Source of the DNA: Cavia porcellus
Lineage: Eukaryota; Chordata; Mammalia; Rodentia; Caviidae
Direction: 5' to 3'
NCBI RefSeq assembly: GCF_034190915.1
Contig: NW_026947490.1
Location: forward strand, 63,291,494 to 63,355,493
Length of the DNA: 64,000 nt
A program made the translations under genes and the position numbers. The notes beneath the pieces were generated by a model. It did no database searches and was not told the origin of the DNA. It worked only from the letters and a program-made list of their open reading frames with translations. Numbering within the stretch: position 1 is the stretch's first letter; every line of letters starts with the position of its first letter. Shown here in pieces: positions 53,849 through 64,000 of the stretch.

Positions 53849-54499
53849 AAATAAAATCTACTTTCATAAACATTTCCATTACAACAATAATAGAGCTATT
53901 ATTTTAAGTGAGTCAATACAAATGTTTAAAATTTTGTTTAATTTCTGGTATAGTAAATATTCATGTGTAACCACCCAGTTAAAAAATCCTGTGGATCCAC
54001 AAAGAGCTTGAGAACTGTTATGTTGTACCAATCACAACTAGATAAATACAAAAGTAAAAACAGAAAATGTCTAGTCGAATCCAAACCTGTCTCTTGCAAC
54101 ATGTAACACTGTTGCTCACCCATGTTACACTATTTTCTTTTCCATTTCCTTTTGCCTATCTTATGGCATGAAAGACCTTACTTGAGGGATCACAATATTA
54201 TTGGGCTCAGTTTTTTGTGCAACCTTCTAGACTATTATTTAAACATTTTGATTCTTTGAGTTTTAGCCTGATTTTAGCATCTTAGTCTATGCAAACTGCT
54301 CCTTGGTCTTTCTCAACTTACATGGATTCTTCTCGTTTAACTCAGGGAGTCCTAAAGTTACAAATCTCAGGTAGAAATTTTTCTCCTCAAGTTCAGGTCA
54401 GTATAAACAACCGATCCCCAAGACACTGCTGCCTAGTGTTCCCAGGTGGAGTATGCCAAGCTAAACATGGCTGACATTGAGCACATTAGCTCCCGTCTC

Positions 54500-54952
54500 T
54501 TATGGTTTAAGTATGAGGTGTTCCCCAAAAACTCGTGTCTTGAAGCTCTGCTCCCCAGTGAAGCACTGTTCAGAAAGGAGGCCTGGAGAAGTGGGTGGAG
54601 CCTGAGGTTTTAAGTTCATCAGTAGCTTCATCCACGGATGAGATCATACTTGGATGGCATTATCCAGAGCAATGGTAACAGAAAGTAGGTCAGAGATGCA
54701 TGACCTCGGGTACCATTTCTGGCCCCGCTCCTTCCTCTCTTGACTTGGCTCCCTCTGTGTCTACTTCGTGCTTGTTGTGAGAGGAGCATCTTTGCCTCAT
54801 AGCACAGTGTCCTGTCTCACCTCGAGCCCACAACAGTGGAGTCAGCTGACTGTGGGTTTCCAGCTTCTGAAACTGTGAACCAAAATAAATCTGTCCTCTT
54901 TGCAAGTTGCTTATGTCAAGTGCTTTTTCACTGGACACAGAACTGACTGGTA
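54500..54952 (+). mobile_element. MaLR-like solo LTR
   Basis: TATGGTTTAAGTATGAGGTG, TTCCCCAAAAACTCGTGTCT, CAACAGTGGAGTCAGCTGAC and GAACCAAAATAAATCTGTCC are in the order typical of ERVL-MaLR LTRs, including a polyadenylation signal. Confidence 0.6.
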
Positions 54953-55009
54953 CATCTTCAATATTAGCTTTTCTGTCACTTGTTTTTTTTTTTTTTTTCT
55001 CCCTCCCTA

Positions 55010-55715
55010 GGCACTCTTGGTCCTCACCTTCCTCCTTCAGCAGGTCTAAAACATACCGGCTTTTTCATCTCTACTACCACTGCTGTGCTCCTGTGCTACT
55101 CCCACCATCATCTGCTTGCTGGATTCCCATATGAGCTATCAACTGCCCTCCAGCCCCTCCCCTCACACTGTAGCACTATTGCTAAAGTGACGTTTTTAAA
55201 AATGCTAGTTTGATCTATCTGTATTCTCCTCATTGCCTTTTTGGATGCTTGCTCATTTATTGTAACCCCTGATTATTCTTCTAACCTTAACTTTTGTCAT
55301 GCCATGCCTTGCTGCCTCTGTTACAGCCAACGTAAACTATTTTTGTTCTTTAGCAGACCACATTTTGCTTCTCTCCATGTTCCTTGTGTCTGAAGTTCTA
55401 GTCCCATCCCTCTTACACATATTCACACACATTTGCTTGGGCAGCTCCTATTCATCCCCGCATTCCAGCTCTTGGTGGTCTAACTCTGCACAACTTCCCT
55501 GGTTTCCCTGGACAGTGTTACTGCTCCTCTTATATTCTGCTAGTGTCCTATGCTTGTGTTGTGATACATATCCCACAGTATTATAACCATGTGTCTGTCT
55601 GTTCCCACACCAGAATATACACTTCCTGATAGCAAAACAAAGGTCCTATTCTTGTTTTGTCTGCAGCATTTCATACAATGCCTACCCTAGAGTACTTACT
55701 CAAAAATATTTTTTG
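55010..55715 (+). repeat. L2 LINE 3' region
   Basis: C/T-rich L2-like sequence leading to ACTTCCTGATAGC, CCTATTCTTGTTTTGTCTGC, CATACAATGCCTACCCTAGA and TACTCAAAAATATTTTTTGA. Open frames here (for example 55299-55586) are not genes. Confidence 0.6.
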
Positions 55716-55719
55716 ATAC

Positions 55720-57030
55720 AAAAACCCCAAATCAACCTAATGGATTTGGAACAGGGTAGTGTGCTTGTTTATTTTATTGTTTACTTTGGTTTATAAAAAT
55801 CAAGACAGATATAAGTCTCCATCTTGAACATCAGGACTGGGAAAAAGACACCTTAAATAACTTCTAGGGCACAACCATTATCAGATTCCACTGGACAGAA
55901 AGGAAACATTCTTTCATGCCCAGATAAGACAAGGTAGTGTTTTACACACCAAATGAGTGATATAGATAATAAATCCTCCAGAAAGTCAGTCAAGAATATA
56001 GTAATCCTTCACTGTCCATGAAAGATGCTTTTCGGGACCATCTGTAGATACTAGCATCCTGGAATGCTCAGGTTTCTTATGTAAATGACATCTCTAGATT
56101 ACTTATAATACCTAATACAATGTATATAATACATAAGTGATTGTTATACTGTATTTTTAGGGAGTGGAATAAGAAAAATCTGAACATATTAAATATAGAT
56201 GGAAGTTTTTCAAAAATTTTCAGTACCCAACTGGACAAATCTGCCAATGTGGAGCACAAAGATACAGTAATTGGTAACTGAAGTTTAGGGGAACCAAAAG
56301 AGTCTTCGTGAAGGAAGCAACACTTGAAGGAAAGGTATACTATAGGCAAGCACAATGGGAAGGAACTTGTATTGTTAGGAATGAAGACAGGCATGGCCTG
56401 AGAGAACCACCTGCCAGCCATGGAGGATTTACACAGCGATCAAATGAGAGCAATAGATTGAGCACAGCTCCCACTGCTAATCTGTGGACTTTGTTCTGTA
56501 CTTTAGGGCTAATGGAATAGGTCCTTAGGCATGAGAGCGCATGTACAATATATTTTAATGGATCAATGTCTACACATCGGAAATATAAGGGAAAGGGTAG
56601 AAATAGAAGCATGGGACCTCATAGGAAATTTCTAAAGACTTGAATGTTGTAGGGATGAGGGGCCTAGTGATAAAGGGTTGTGTACAAAAGATACCAGAAT
56701 AATTGTCCCATGTGTGGTGAAGGAGAGACAGAAGAACACAAAGGTCAGAAACATCAAGCATTTCTCCTGCATCTGAAACCTTAGCACCACCAATAAGAAA
56801 GAAGATCCAAGACAAAAGCAAGGAAGAAAATTGTTAGGTTTATGTGAAGGTGGGTCTTGAAGGAAAAAAATCTTCAGAGCTCTTATAGAGCAGTGGCTCT
56901 AAAATTCAGAGTATTAAATAAACATATAGGAGGCCACTGTTTTGAACTAACATACACTGGGTCCTAACAGACCAGACTAAACCAAAATAGAGTATCCCAT
57001 ACTAAAGTTTCATGTTAAAAGCCTAAACGA
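55720..57030. other. Intergenic sequence without recognised feature
   Basis: AT-rich. Short frames on both strands at 56077-56821 have no recognisable domain. Confidence 0.45.
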
Positions 57031-57034
57031 AGGC

Positions 57035-57240
57035 CTTCCCATGAAGCAAACCCCATCATGCTGATTGGAAGGAGCCTCAGCCATGAGAGAAACTACATCT
57101 CCCTGTGAAGCGGGCTCTGTCATGCTGATGGGTAAGAGCCTCAACCTGAAGAAAAACAATCCTTCCCGTGAAGCAGGCTCCACCATGCTGGGTAAGAGCC
57201 TCAGCTGGAAGAGAAACCACACCTTTCCCTGAGCCAACTG
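57035..57240 (+). repeat. Three to four tandem units of about 61-64 bp
   Basis: CTTCCCATGAAGC-type starts recur at 57035, 57099, 57162 and, truncated, 57223. Each is followed by an ATGCTG and GAGCCTCA pair. The units are imperfect. Confidence 0.8.
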
Positions 57241-57299
57241 GTGCATGAAAAACCAGAAGAGCGTCCCCCACACCTCTTTCCCGCGGCTGATTCAGAGGA

Positions 57300-57830
57300 C
57301 TCGGGGTGAGATGGTAGCACCTGTGGTGAAGGAAGAGCTTGATTTTTGTATTGTTTGGTTGACTCTGCAGGCCTGGGCCTGGTGGTCTGGGCATCTACTT
57401 GGAGGATAGCAGTGTGCACTGTGTCATCTGTGGGGGATTTCCTCCTGTCTTGTTTTTGAAATGCGAAGCTTTGTTCCATTTTACAGTTTTGTTTTATCCC
57501 TGTGTCTTGTAACCTGAGCAACTATTTTGAAGACAATGTGCAGTATGGTTCTCACTCTTTATTTGTTCTGATTTATTGTTTTGTTTTAGTCAGTGTTATG
57601 TTTTGATTGGTGTTAATCTGTTTTGTTTGTTTGATTTTGCTATGTCTGATGTTATGGACACCTACTGTGAAGACAGTAGGATATATTACGGTAGCCATTG
57701 TTGATTTCCTGTTACTGTGTTTTGAAGTTCCATACCACTTTCACTGCTTTGTTTTGATTGGCTTTGTTCTGTTTTGTTGGGCTTCAGTCTCTTTAAAATA
57801 AAATAAAATAAAATAAAATAATAATAAAAA
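57300..57830 (+). mobile_element. HAL1-like LINE 3' region
   Basis: TGTTTTG-rich sequence with TACTGTGAAGACAGTAGGAT and GGTAGCCATTGTTGATTTCC, similar to 33480-33700 of copy 2. It ends in TTAAAATAAAATAAAATAAA. Confidence 0.5.
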
Positions 57831-58139
57831 CCAAATGTGAGTTAAGGTGTGGCATTTTGAGAAATCCAGACTAGAGAGACAATAGCCAAATTTCTCACAT
57901 AGGCTAGTTTCACTGGTCATAGTGAAGTTGTCTCTGCCTTAACCGTTACACCAAAAAAATGACTCGAAGTAGCCTCAAGCCAGTTGTATTTCCATTATTC
58001 AGTCTCCTGTTTCCCCATCGCAAGGAAATCAACTGGCCAGTGATCAATCTGCTTCTTGTTTCTTCTGTGCCATGGCCAACTGCTTCTGCTTAACCTATCA
58101 AAAGAAGGAAGGAAGAAGGAGTGTTGCCCAATTCTAGAA

Positions 58140-58340
58140 TTAAAAATAAAACTAAGTATATGCTTTAATTTAGTGATATGGACAACTGTTTCTGGGAAGA
58201 TAATGTGTAGCCTGTTAACTGGTGATTTCGTACTGTATATATTTTTTTCTAGAAATACTGTATTATTTGTACCCTTTAACTGCATTGTTTTCTTTATATC
58301 CTTTCTTTTTTTTTCTTCTTTCTTTAAATAAAAAAAAAAC
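58140..58340 (+). mobile_element. HAL1-like LINE 3' terminus, second fragment
   Basis: GGACAACTGTTTCTGGGAAG, TTAACTGGTGATTTCGTACT and CTTTCTTTAAATAAAAAAAA parallel 2020-2165 and 34000-34135. Confidence 0.55.
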
Positions 58341-58399
58341 TAAGTCCCACAAAAAGAAAAACAACAACAACAAGCCAGTTAAATCATTTGAGCCAAATT

Positions 58400-59700
58400 C
58401 TGATTTCTTTTTCTGTTTTCTTTTCTTTTTTCTTCTTCTTTTCCAAACTCATTTTATTTCAAGAAGAAAAAGGAAAAGACAGAAGAAAAATAAATAAATA
58501 ATGCACTCTTTAAAAAAAAACCTGAAAAAATTTCTAATTTTTTTTCTTTCTATTCCTGGATAGGGGCAGGAGGTCTATAGCACACCTCTGAAACTGTCCA
58601 TTGTGTTGTGACCCTAAGAGTGGTCTGAAAGAATAAATTGTGTTTTTACAGTTGTCAGTAACACAGCCCAAGAACGAAGAATCATAGAGACTGAAAAAAA
58701 AGCTACAAGTCCAATTAACCTACAGAGGAGACAACAAGAACTCTAAAAGTTAGGTTATCCCCTTGCGCACTGAGGGCTGTCTGTACTCCCGGCCTGGTGA
58801 AGATCTAGATGAGCCAGTTACACCACTAATCCTGCTCTGGAGCACTGAGAGTCATTCTCAACAGGGCAGAGCTGTGCGGTCCAGGGAATGTTTATTCCTG
58901 GAGTACACATACCTAGCAGATACAGGGTTAACAGTGCTTTCTTTCAACACATCTTATGTCTGGATTTCTGGCTTTTATAGTTCCTGAGGAGAAATTTGGA
59001 GCCATGTTAATTGTCCTTCTCTAGCCACTTTTCTATGGCTGCCTTCAAGATTTTTTCGTTTTTTTTTTTTTTTAGTTTATACAATACATACATGCATAGA
59101 TATTATAACATTATCATCTATGATTTGTTATACATTGCTTATTCTTTGGAGTTTATAAGACATGTGCGTGATAATTTTATGATATATAAATATATAGAAA
59201 ATACAGACTCATTGACATGGAGTATATACACATACTACTTTTGGTACATACCGGATAGCAGATGCCCATAGCAAATTTTCTAGTGAAAATGTGTATTTTA
59301 GCCTAACAGTTGCTGGCTGTGCATCTCAGTAGCTGTAGTGGGGAAACAGGAAGCAATCTTTGTGTTCACCCACTTGGAAGACAAATGGCAAGGGATGTGT
59401 GTGTGAAAGTGTCAAGAGGTGAGTTTTACCCACACTGTGCACCATGTTACATTTCCGTGTATTTATAATTTGTTTTATTAAATGCTTTGAAATTTCTTGT
59501 AGAATAACTACCTCAGTTCAGTACAAGGTCACACGAAAATCTGTTCTTACAACTTTGGAAGGAGCTGAACGTGAGTGATCGGCTGCAGATGGTGACTTGG
59601 GCCACCTAAGCCAAAGCCGTCGCAAAGGTGAGAGGACCAAGATGTAACAGATGCAAGAGTAGGAAATGGAGACCTTGATTCTGTTGGAGAAGACAACAGG
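58400..59700. other. Intergenic sequence without recognised feature
   Basis: No element identified apart from short A/T and C/T tracts. The frame at 58763-58987 has no domain. Confidence 0.45.
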
Positions 59701-60480
59701 AAGATAAATAAATGTTTGACCAGTTAAAATGCTGCAAAATAGTCATATATATCTAACTGGATGGGAAAATGTTACTGGGTTCTGCCAGGAGTCAAACCTG
59801 TTGGACGGAATGGCAATACTACAGCTCAAAAAAATGCTGGAAGTTATAGCAGACAGTATACTGCAAGATGTGATGAAATACATCAATAATGAAATACAAG
59901 TAAATGTTTTACAACGATAAAGGCCACACTACGCTAATGATTATCTGGGGTTAAATTTAGGGCCACTCTCATGATTACCCAGGCCTTGGCTTAGGAAGTC
60001 TCACCAGTTTCTGACATCCTTTGAGAGACATTGAAAGGCACCTTGAAGGATCAGTGGTGGCAGAACCTCTAAATACCAGACACTTCAGTTATCGAGCCCT
60101 TTTCCTCCATTTCACATTCAAACCCCTTTTCCCTTTGCACCAAGTCCCTCTTTCCCTTCACCTTGCTTCTCTTCTACCCATTTCTGCTGCTATCCTGTGA
60201 TCTTCAATAAACACAGTAGTTACTACATTCTACGAGGTGTACACTTGGCAAGTCTTTCCTTGTCAGACACAAGAACCTGACTACTTTTAGTCACTCAGCT
60301 GTAACAATAATACTCAAAAACACGTTTATCATGACACCTCACTATCTGAACTAGAAGCTTTCATAACAGGACTTTATCATCATAGTCATCAGAATCTAAA
60401 TGATTTATGGAGAAGAGAGAGTTGTGATGTTGAGATTTTACAACCATAATGACACTCAGGAGATTTGATGTCCTTCAAAC
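59700..60480. other. Intergenic sequence, unidentified
   Basis: Contains a 63-codon frame (59729-59920) without recognisable domain and a CT-rich part near 60100-60190. I cannot assign it. Confidence 0.4.
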
Positions 60481-61065
60481 TGTTACAGGCAGCTGAGCTA
60501 GTTAGAAATATTATAGGCAGTGAGACAGGGCTAGGCCCTCTAGGAAGCTGGACAGAGAACCAGATGTCCGGTGAACTTGGAGGAGACACACACCTCTTGC
60601 TGTGGGCCAGATCTCAAGACAGAAGGCAAAACAAATGCAGCCACACCCTTAAGTATAACCCTTAGGGATTAAGTATGGATCACTTAAGCCAGGAGTCAGC
60701 ATTCCAAGCCCCTAAAGAAGGACTCACTGATCCATAAAGAATGCTCCTTACTGCAAGACTAGTTTCCCCATTTGCCCCTGATTTGGTCAATTTTACCTCA
60801 AAAATTAAACTTATTGTTTGACCATAGCTCTGTCCCGCTCTTTCCTGTCTACTTTGTAAGTTCCCATTTTTCTCCACTTTAAACCCGCCTCACCTCCTGA
60901 TTTTATTCTATAAAAATCCCTAGAAAATACAGAATCTTTGGAAAGTCACTTGGGATTCCTTCTGTCTCTTTCAGACAAAGTTTTCTTTCTCAATAAATAT
61001 TTCTGTTCTTAATCTCCATTGTTCCTAAAATTCATTCTTCGATTTTAGAGAACACGAACTCATAC
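60481..61065 (+). mobile_element. ERV-like LTR, copy 1
   Basis: Starts TGTTACAGGCAGCTGAGCTA. A polyadenylation signal lies in CTCAATAAATATTTCTG near 60990. The first 370 bp align well with 62594 onward. No internal viral gene is seen nearby. Confidence 0.65.
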
Positions 61066-61311
61066 CGGACATACAGTAGGTTGGAAATTTCATTCCCCTA
61101 TATCAAAACTTACCTATATTTTGATGACAAAAGACCCACCAAAAGATAAAAAAATATCTGAGAGTTTGGCTGCTATTTGCTCATTTTTTGAAAACTGTGT
61201 TTTGACAAAACACATGACAGCTGACAATTTGCATCATTTTGTGAGTCTTGCAGCTTTCAACAATATATGACAAATAAAACTTCCAAAATGAGGTGGATTC
61301 ATGAACAATAA

Positions 61312-61688
61312 TATAGGGATCCAAGCAGCCAAATTGAAATTTAATTAGCTGAGCTCAGCGGCCAGTGGTATACAGGACCCCCTACCCTGCCCTTTTCAGA
61401 GTCTCACCAAGTGGCCCTGAACTGGAAAGTTACAGAGCTTTTAAAACAGAAAACCACAAAAGACATCCTGTTGGAAACAATTTAGCTAGAATCTTACATT
61501 AATTTTTGGTTGACACCTATATCCTGCTTCTTTTGTTGAGCAGGTTAGTTTTTATCTTGTGGGTACAGCTCATTCTGCTTTTCTCATGGGACTTGTACCC
61601 TGAGTAACTTTCCATTTTCCTGGGTCAAATACAGGGCACTAGTTAAATGCAGGGCTCAAGATGGTATCAGTTATGCCAAGCTACAACA
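61312..61688 (-). mobile_element. LTR-like repeat, copy 2 (inverted relative to 44087-44452)
   Basis: On the minus strand it reads TGTTGTAGCTTGGCATAACT to GGCTGCTTGGATCCCTATA. It matches the copy in RAB18 intron 2 along its length, with scattered differences. Confidence 0.6.
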
Positions 61689-62032
61689 AAAACAAGACAG
61701 AGATGTTGAGTTATGCAACAATTATGCTATCACTCGAAACACAAAGCGTTGCCAGTGGTTATGTTTTACTGTATCCTAAACATGTCAGGCATAAATAGTT
61801 TTTCAGCTTACAAACAAAATAACAAGCATAAAACATCACACGGAAATTTTCCTACAGGATTGGAACTGGGATTAATAAATGATCGGTTACAAAGGAGAAG
61901 AAGAGTATGTATCTGCCCAAGTAACTGCAAAAGAATTCTGGAGCAGACTGGTGGGCAGGGGAAACACAGCAAGAAAGCAGGAAGTCCAGCAAGATGTCAA
62001 GAGTGTTAAACCAAAAGAGAAAAGAACAGAGG

Positions 62033-62113
62033 GCTGTGGATTTAGCTCAGCAGCATAAGCACCTGCCTTGCGAGTGCTGCGTGATCTAGAGTTTGATCCC
62101 CGTTACCGTTATG
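62033..62113 (+). mobile_element. ID-type SINE
   Basis: GAGGGCTGTGGATTTAGCTC, CACCTGCCTTGCGAGTGCTG and GTTTGATCCCCGTTACCGTT; the A tail is nearly lost. Confidence 0.9.
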
Positions 62114-62462
62114 TATGAAACATGCCATTGTCATGTGTGAAGACTGCCTTAAGGATGATAAATCAAGTAAAGATTATTTCCATGGTAAAGTTTTATTTGT
62201 AGTTTCACTGCAGTTCACATAGAAATTTATTTCTATTGTTATTTTTTAGACTTTATAACCAAGTAAACTGTTGATGTTGAAAATGTTGATGTTCATTCTA
62301 AACACTTGAAATGTATTGAAAATTTAATATTTTATTGATATTTTATTTTCCCATTAAGTACATACTGTTTAATAAAATAAGATTCAAAAATTTAAAATAA
62401 ATAATTCATCAATAGAAGTACTCCTAAAAAATGAACGTGGAAATTTTACGACCATTGTAATA

Positions 62463-62593
62463 CTTTTTTTTTTGTCTTTTTGAGACAGATTCAATATGCA
62501 TTTTGGTCTCCCTTGAGCTCACTTTGTAGCCCAGGTTGACTTCAAATTCAGCAATTACCCTGCTTCAGCTCCCAAGTGCTGGAATTGCAATAT
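62463..62593 (-). mobile_element. B1 SINE
   Basis: GTCTTTTTGAGACAGATTCA, CTCACTTTGTAGCCCAGGTT and CAAGTGCTGGAATTGC. It lacks the 5'-most part and abuts LTR copy 2. Confidence 0.85.
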
Positions 62594-63410
62594 TGTTACA
62601 GACAGCTGAGCTTGTTAGAAATATTAGAGGCAGTCAGACAGGGCTAGGCCCTTGAAGAAGCTGGAGAGAGGACCTGATGTCTGGTGACCATGGAGAAGAA
62701 ACACACTTCTTGCTGTGGGCCAGATCTCAAAACAGAAGTCAAAACAAATGCAACCCCACCCTTAAGTACAAATTTTAGAGATTAGGTATGGATCACCCTG
62801 AGAAGCCAAGAATCACCTTCCCAATACCCTACAGTAGAGTCAATGATCCATAGGAGTGCTCACTTGCTACATGATTCATTCCCCCATTTGTCCCTGAGTT
62901 GGTCAGTTTTTCTCGAACAATTAAACTTATTGGGTTGTTGTAGCCTAGTTCTAACCAATGTGCCTCCTTCCTGTTCTGTATGCGTCGTTTCAATAGAGGT
63001 TACACTTCCACTTCCAGTAAAGACTTAAGTTTCAGCTCCTTGTAAATCCCCCACCCCTCCACATTCTTTTTAGGTTAAGTCTCCATTTCCCGTAAAAGCC
63101 TTAAGTTTCAGTTTCTTGTAATCCGCCTACCCTCTTCAGCCTATCTGTGGTAAAATGTGCTGTTCCTTAAAAAATGTTTAACTACAAGGAAGTTACAGGA
63201 AATACCAAGAAGCCCAAATGCTATCAAACTGTGTCCAAGTTCGCAACAATCCTGTGGTTTTTCGGCTTTAAAAAGCCAACCCTTTTAGGTGTAAGGCGTG
63301 CAGTCTTCCATATTGGCTCTCGGAGGCTGCGTCACCAGGCCTGGCCTAAAATAAAGCCTTTGCTCCATAAATTTTAATTTCCTGCTTCCTTGGATTTTAT
63401 TCTGGGGTCT
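62594..63410 (+). mobile_element. ERV-like LTR, copy 2
   Basis: Starts TGTTACAGACAGCTGAGCTT. It aligns with LTR copy 1 for about 370 bp and then diverges. It carries an internal duplication of about 77 bp around 63001-63135, and AATAAAG near 63350. The end is estimated from TTTATTCTGGGGTCTGAGC. Confidence 0.6.
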
Positions 63411-64000
63411 GAGCTATCAGAGCCCCTGCTCTGGAAGATTCCGGGTGGGAATGGCTGCCCTCTGCCTCCAAGATGGCGTCTTACTTCTTCATCCTCTAGA
63501 AAGGAGGAAGGAGGTATCTTCACACGGTGTAGAGCAGAAGAGCAAGAAGGCCAGCTACTGTGTGAAGCCCGTCAAATAAGGGGCTTAACTTAATCCCACA
63601 GATCAGAGAGGAGCCTCATGAACAAATTTCCTCCTAGAGGAACCACATCCTGATACTGTCACACCAGCCATTGAGTTTCAACACCAGAGTTTCAGAGAGC
63701 GTACAAGTTCACCTACCAGCAGCTCCTAAAACCGCTGCTCCTCCAGCAGTTGGCTGTGGGCTGAGGGTACTTGGTGTGGGAAAAGCTCAGAGATAAAAAT
63801 TGTGTACCACTAATAAGATGATCCACGCATGGTTGTGCATGGACAACTATGAACTAAGAAAAGCAAGTCATCAACCCTCAAGATTTCATTGCCCAAAATG
63901 AATAGTTTCCTAAATGTACATTTTGCTACTACAGTCACAGAGAGGAAATTACAATATGGATTTTTCCACTGATCATATGGATTTTAGATTGCTGGATAAT
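63411..64000. other. Sequence after LTR copy 2, unidentified
   Basis: Could be ERV leader or unrelated intergenic DNA. It includes CCAAGATGGCGTC, a YY1-like motif, at about 63468. No open frame with a recognisable viral domain is present. Confidence 0.4.

Noticed and set aside
57010..57521. Overlapping minus-strand frames of about 100 codons
   Set aside because: They are produced by the tandem 61-64 bp units and adjacent LINE-like sequence on the other strand.
59729..59920. 63-codon frame with protein-like composition
   Set aside because: No recognisable family, no neighbouring exon and no promoter. Kept only as unidentified sequence.
1..64000. CRISPR arrays, bacterial operons, phage or insertion sequences
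   Set aside because: Nothing of this kind is present. Introns, SINEs, LINEs and a CpG island show this is mammalian nuclear DNA.

Overview
The window is mammalian nuclear DNA, almost certainly from a rodent. It carries many 7SL-derived B1 SINEs with the rodent-type internal duplication, and many tRNA-derived ID-type SINEs with a GGTACC-containing 3' end. There are also B1-ID dimers, L1, old MIR/L2 copies and LTR fragments. I saw no B2 or B4 elements, which argues against mouse and rat. The combination suggests a castorimorph or squirrel-related rodent, but that is inference from repeat type only.

The one gene I can support is RAB18, a Rab-family small GTPase, on the minus strand. Its seven coding exons run from the start codon at 51058 down to the stop codon at 13775. 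All six introns are GT-AG, the spliced frame is open throughout, and it gives 206 codons plus stop, the usual RAB18 length. The promoter is a CpG-rich block at about 50640-51290 with three NRF1-like palindromes. The 3' UTR probably continues to about 11470.

Layout: 1-11470 is downstream of RAB18 and holds an ORF1-only LINE (HAL1-like), MIR, L2 and SINEs, plus a perfect 87-bp inverted repeat. 11470-13774 is the probable 3' UTR. 13775-51058 is the gene body; its large introns 2 and 3 hold a nested L1, a second ORF1-only LINE, MaLR-like LTRs and dozens of SINEs. Intron 1 contains a diverged copy of the RAB18 first coding exon. 51300-64000 is upstream intergenic DNA with SINEs, a MaLR-like LTR, L2, ORF1-only-LINE 3' ends and a pair of related ERV-like LTRs.

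No other protein-coding gene, tRNA, rRNA or CRISPR array is supported. Most open reading frames outside RAB18 are chance or repeat-derived.
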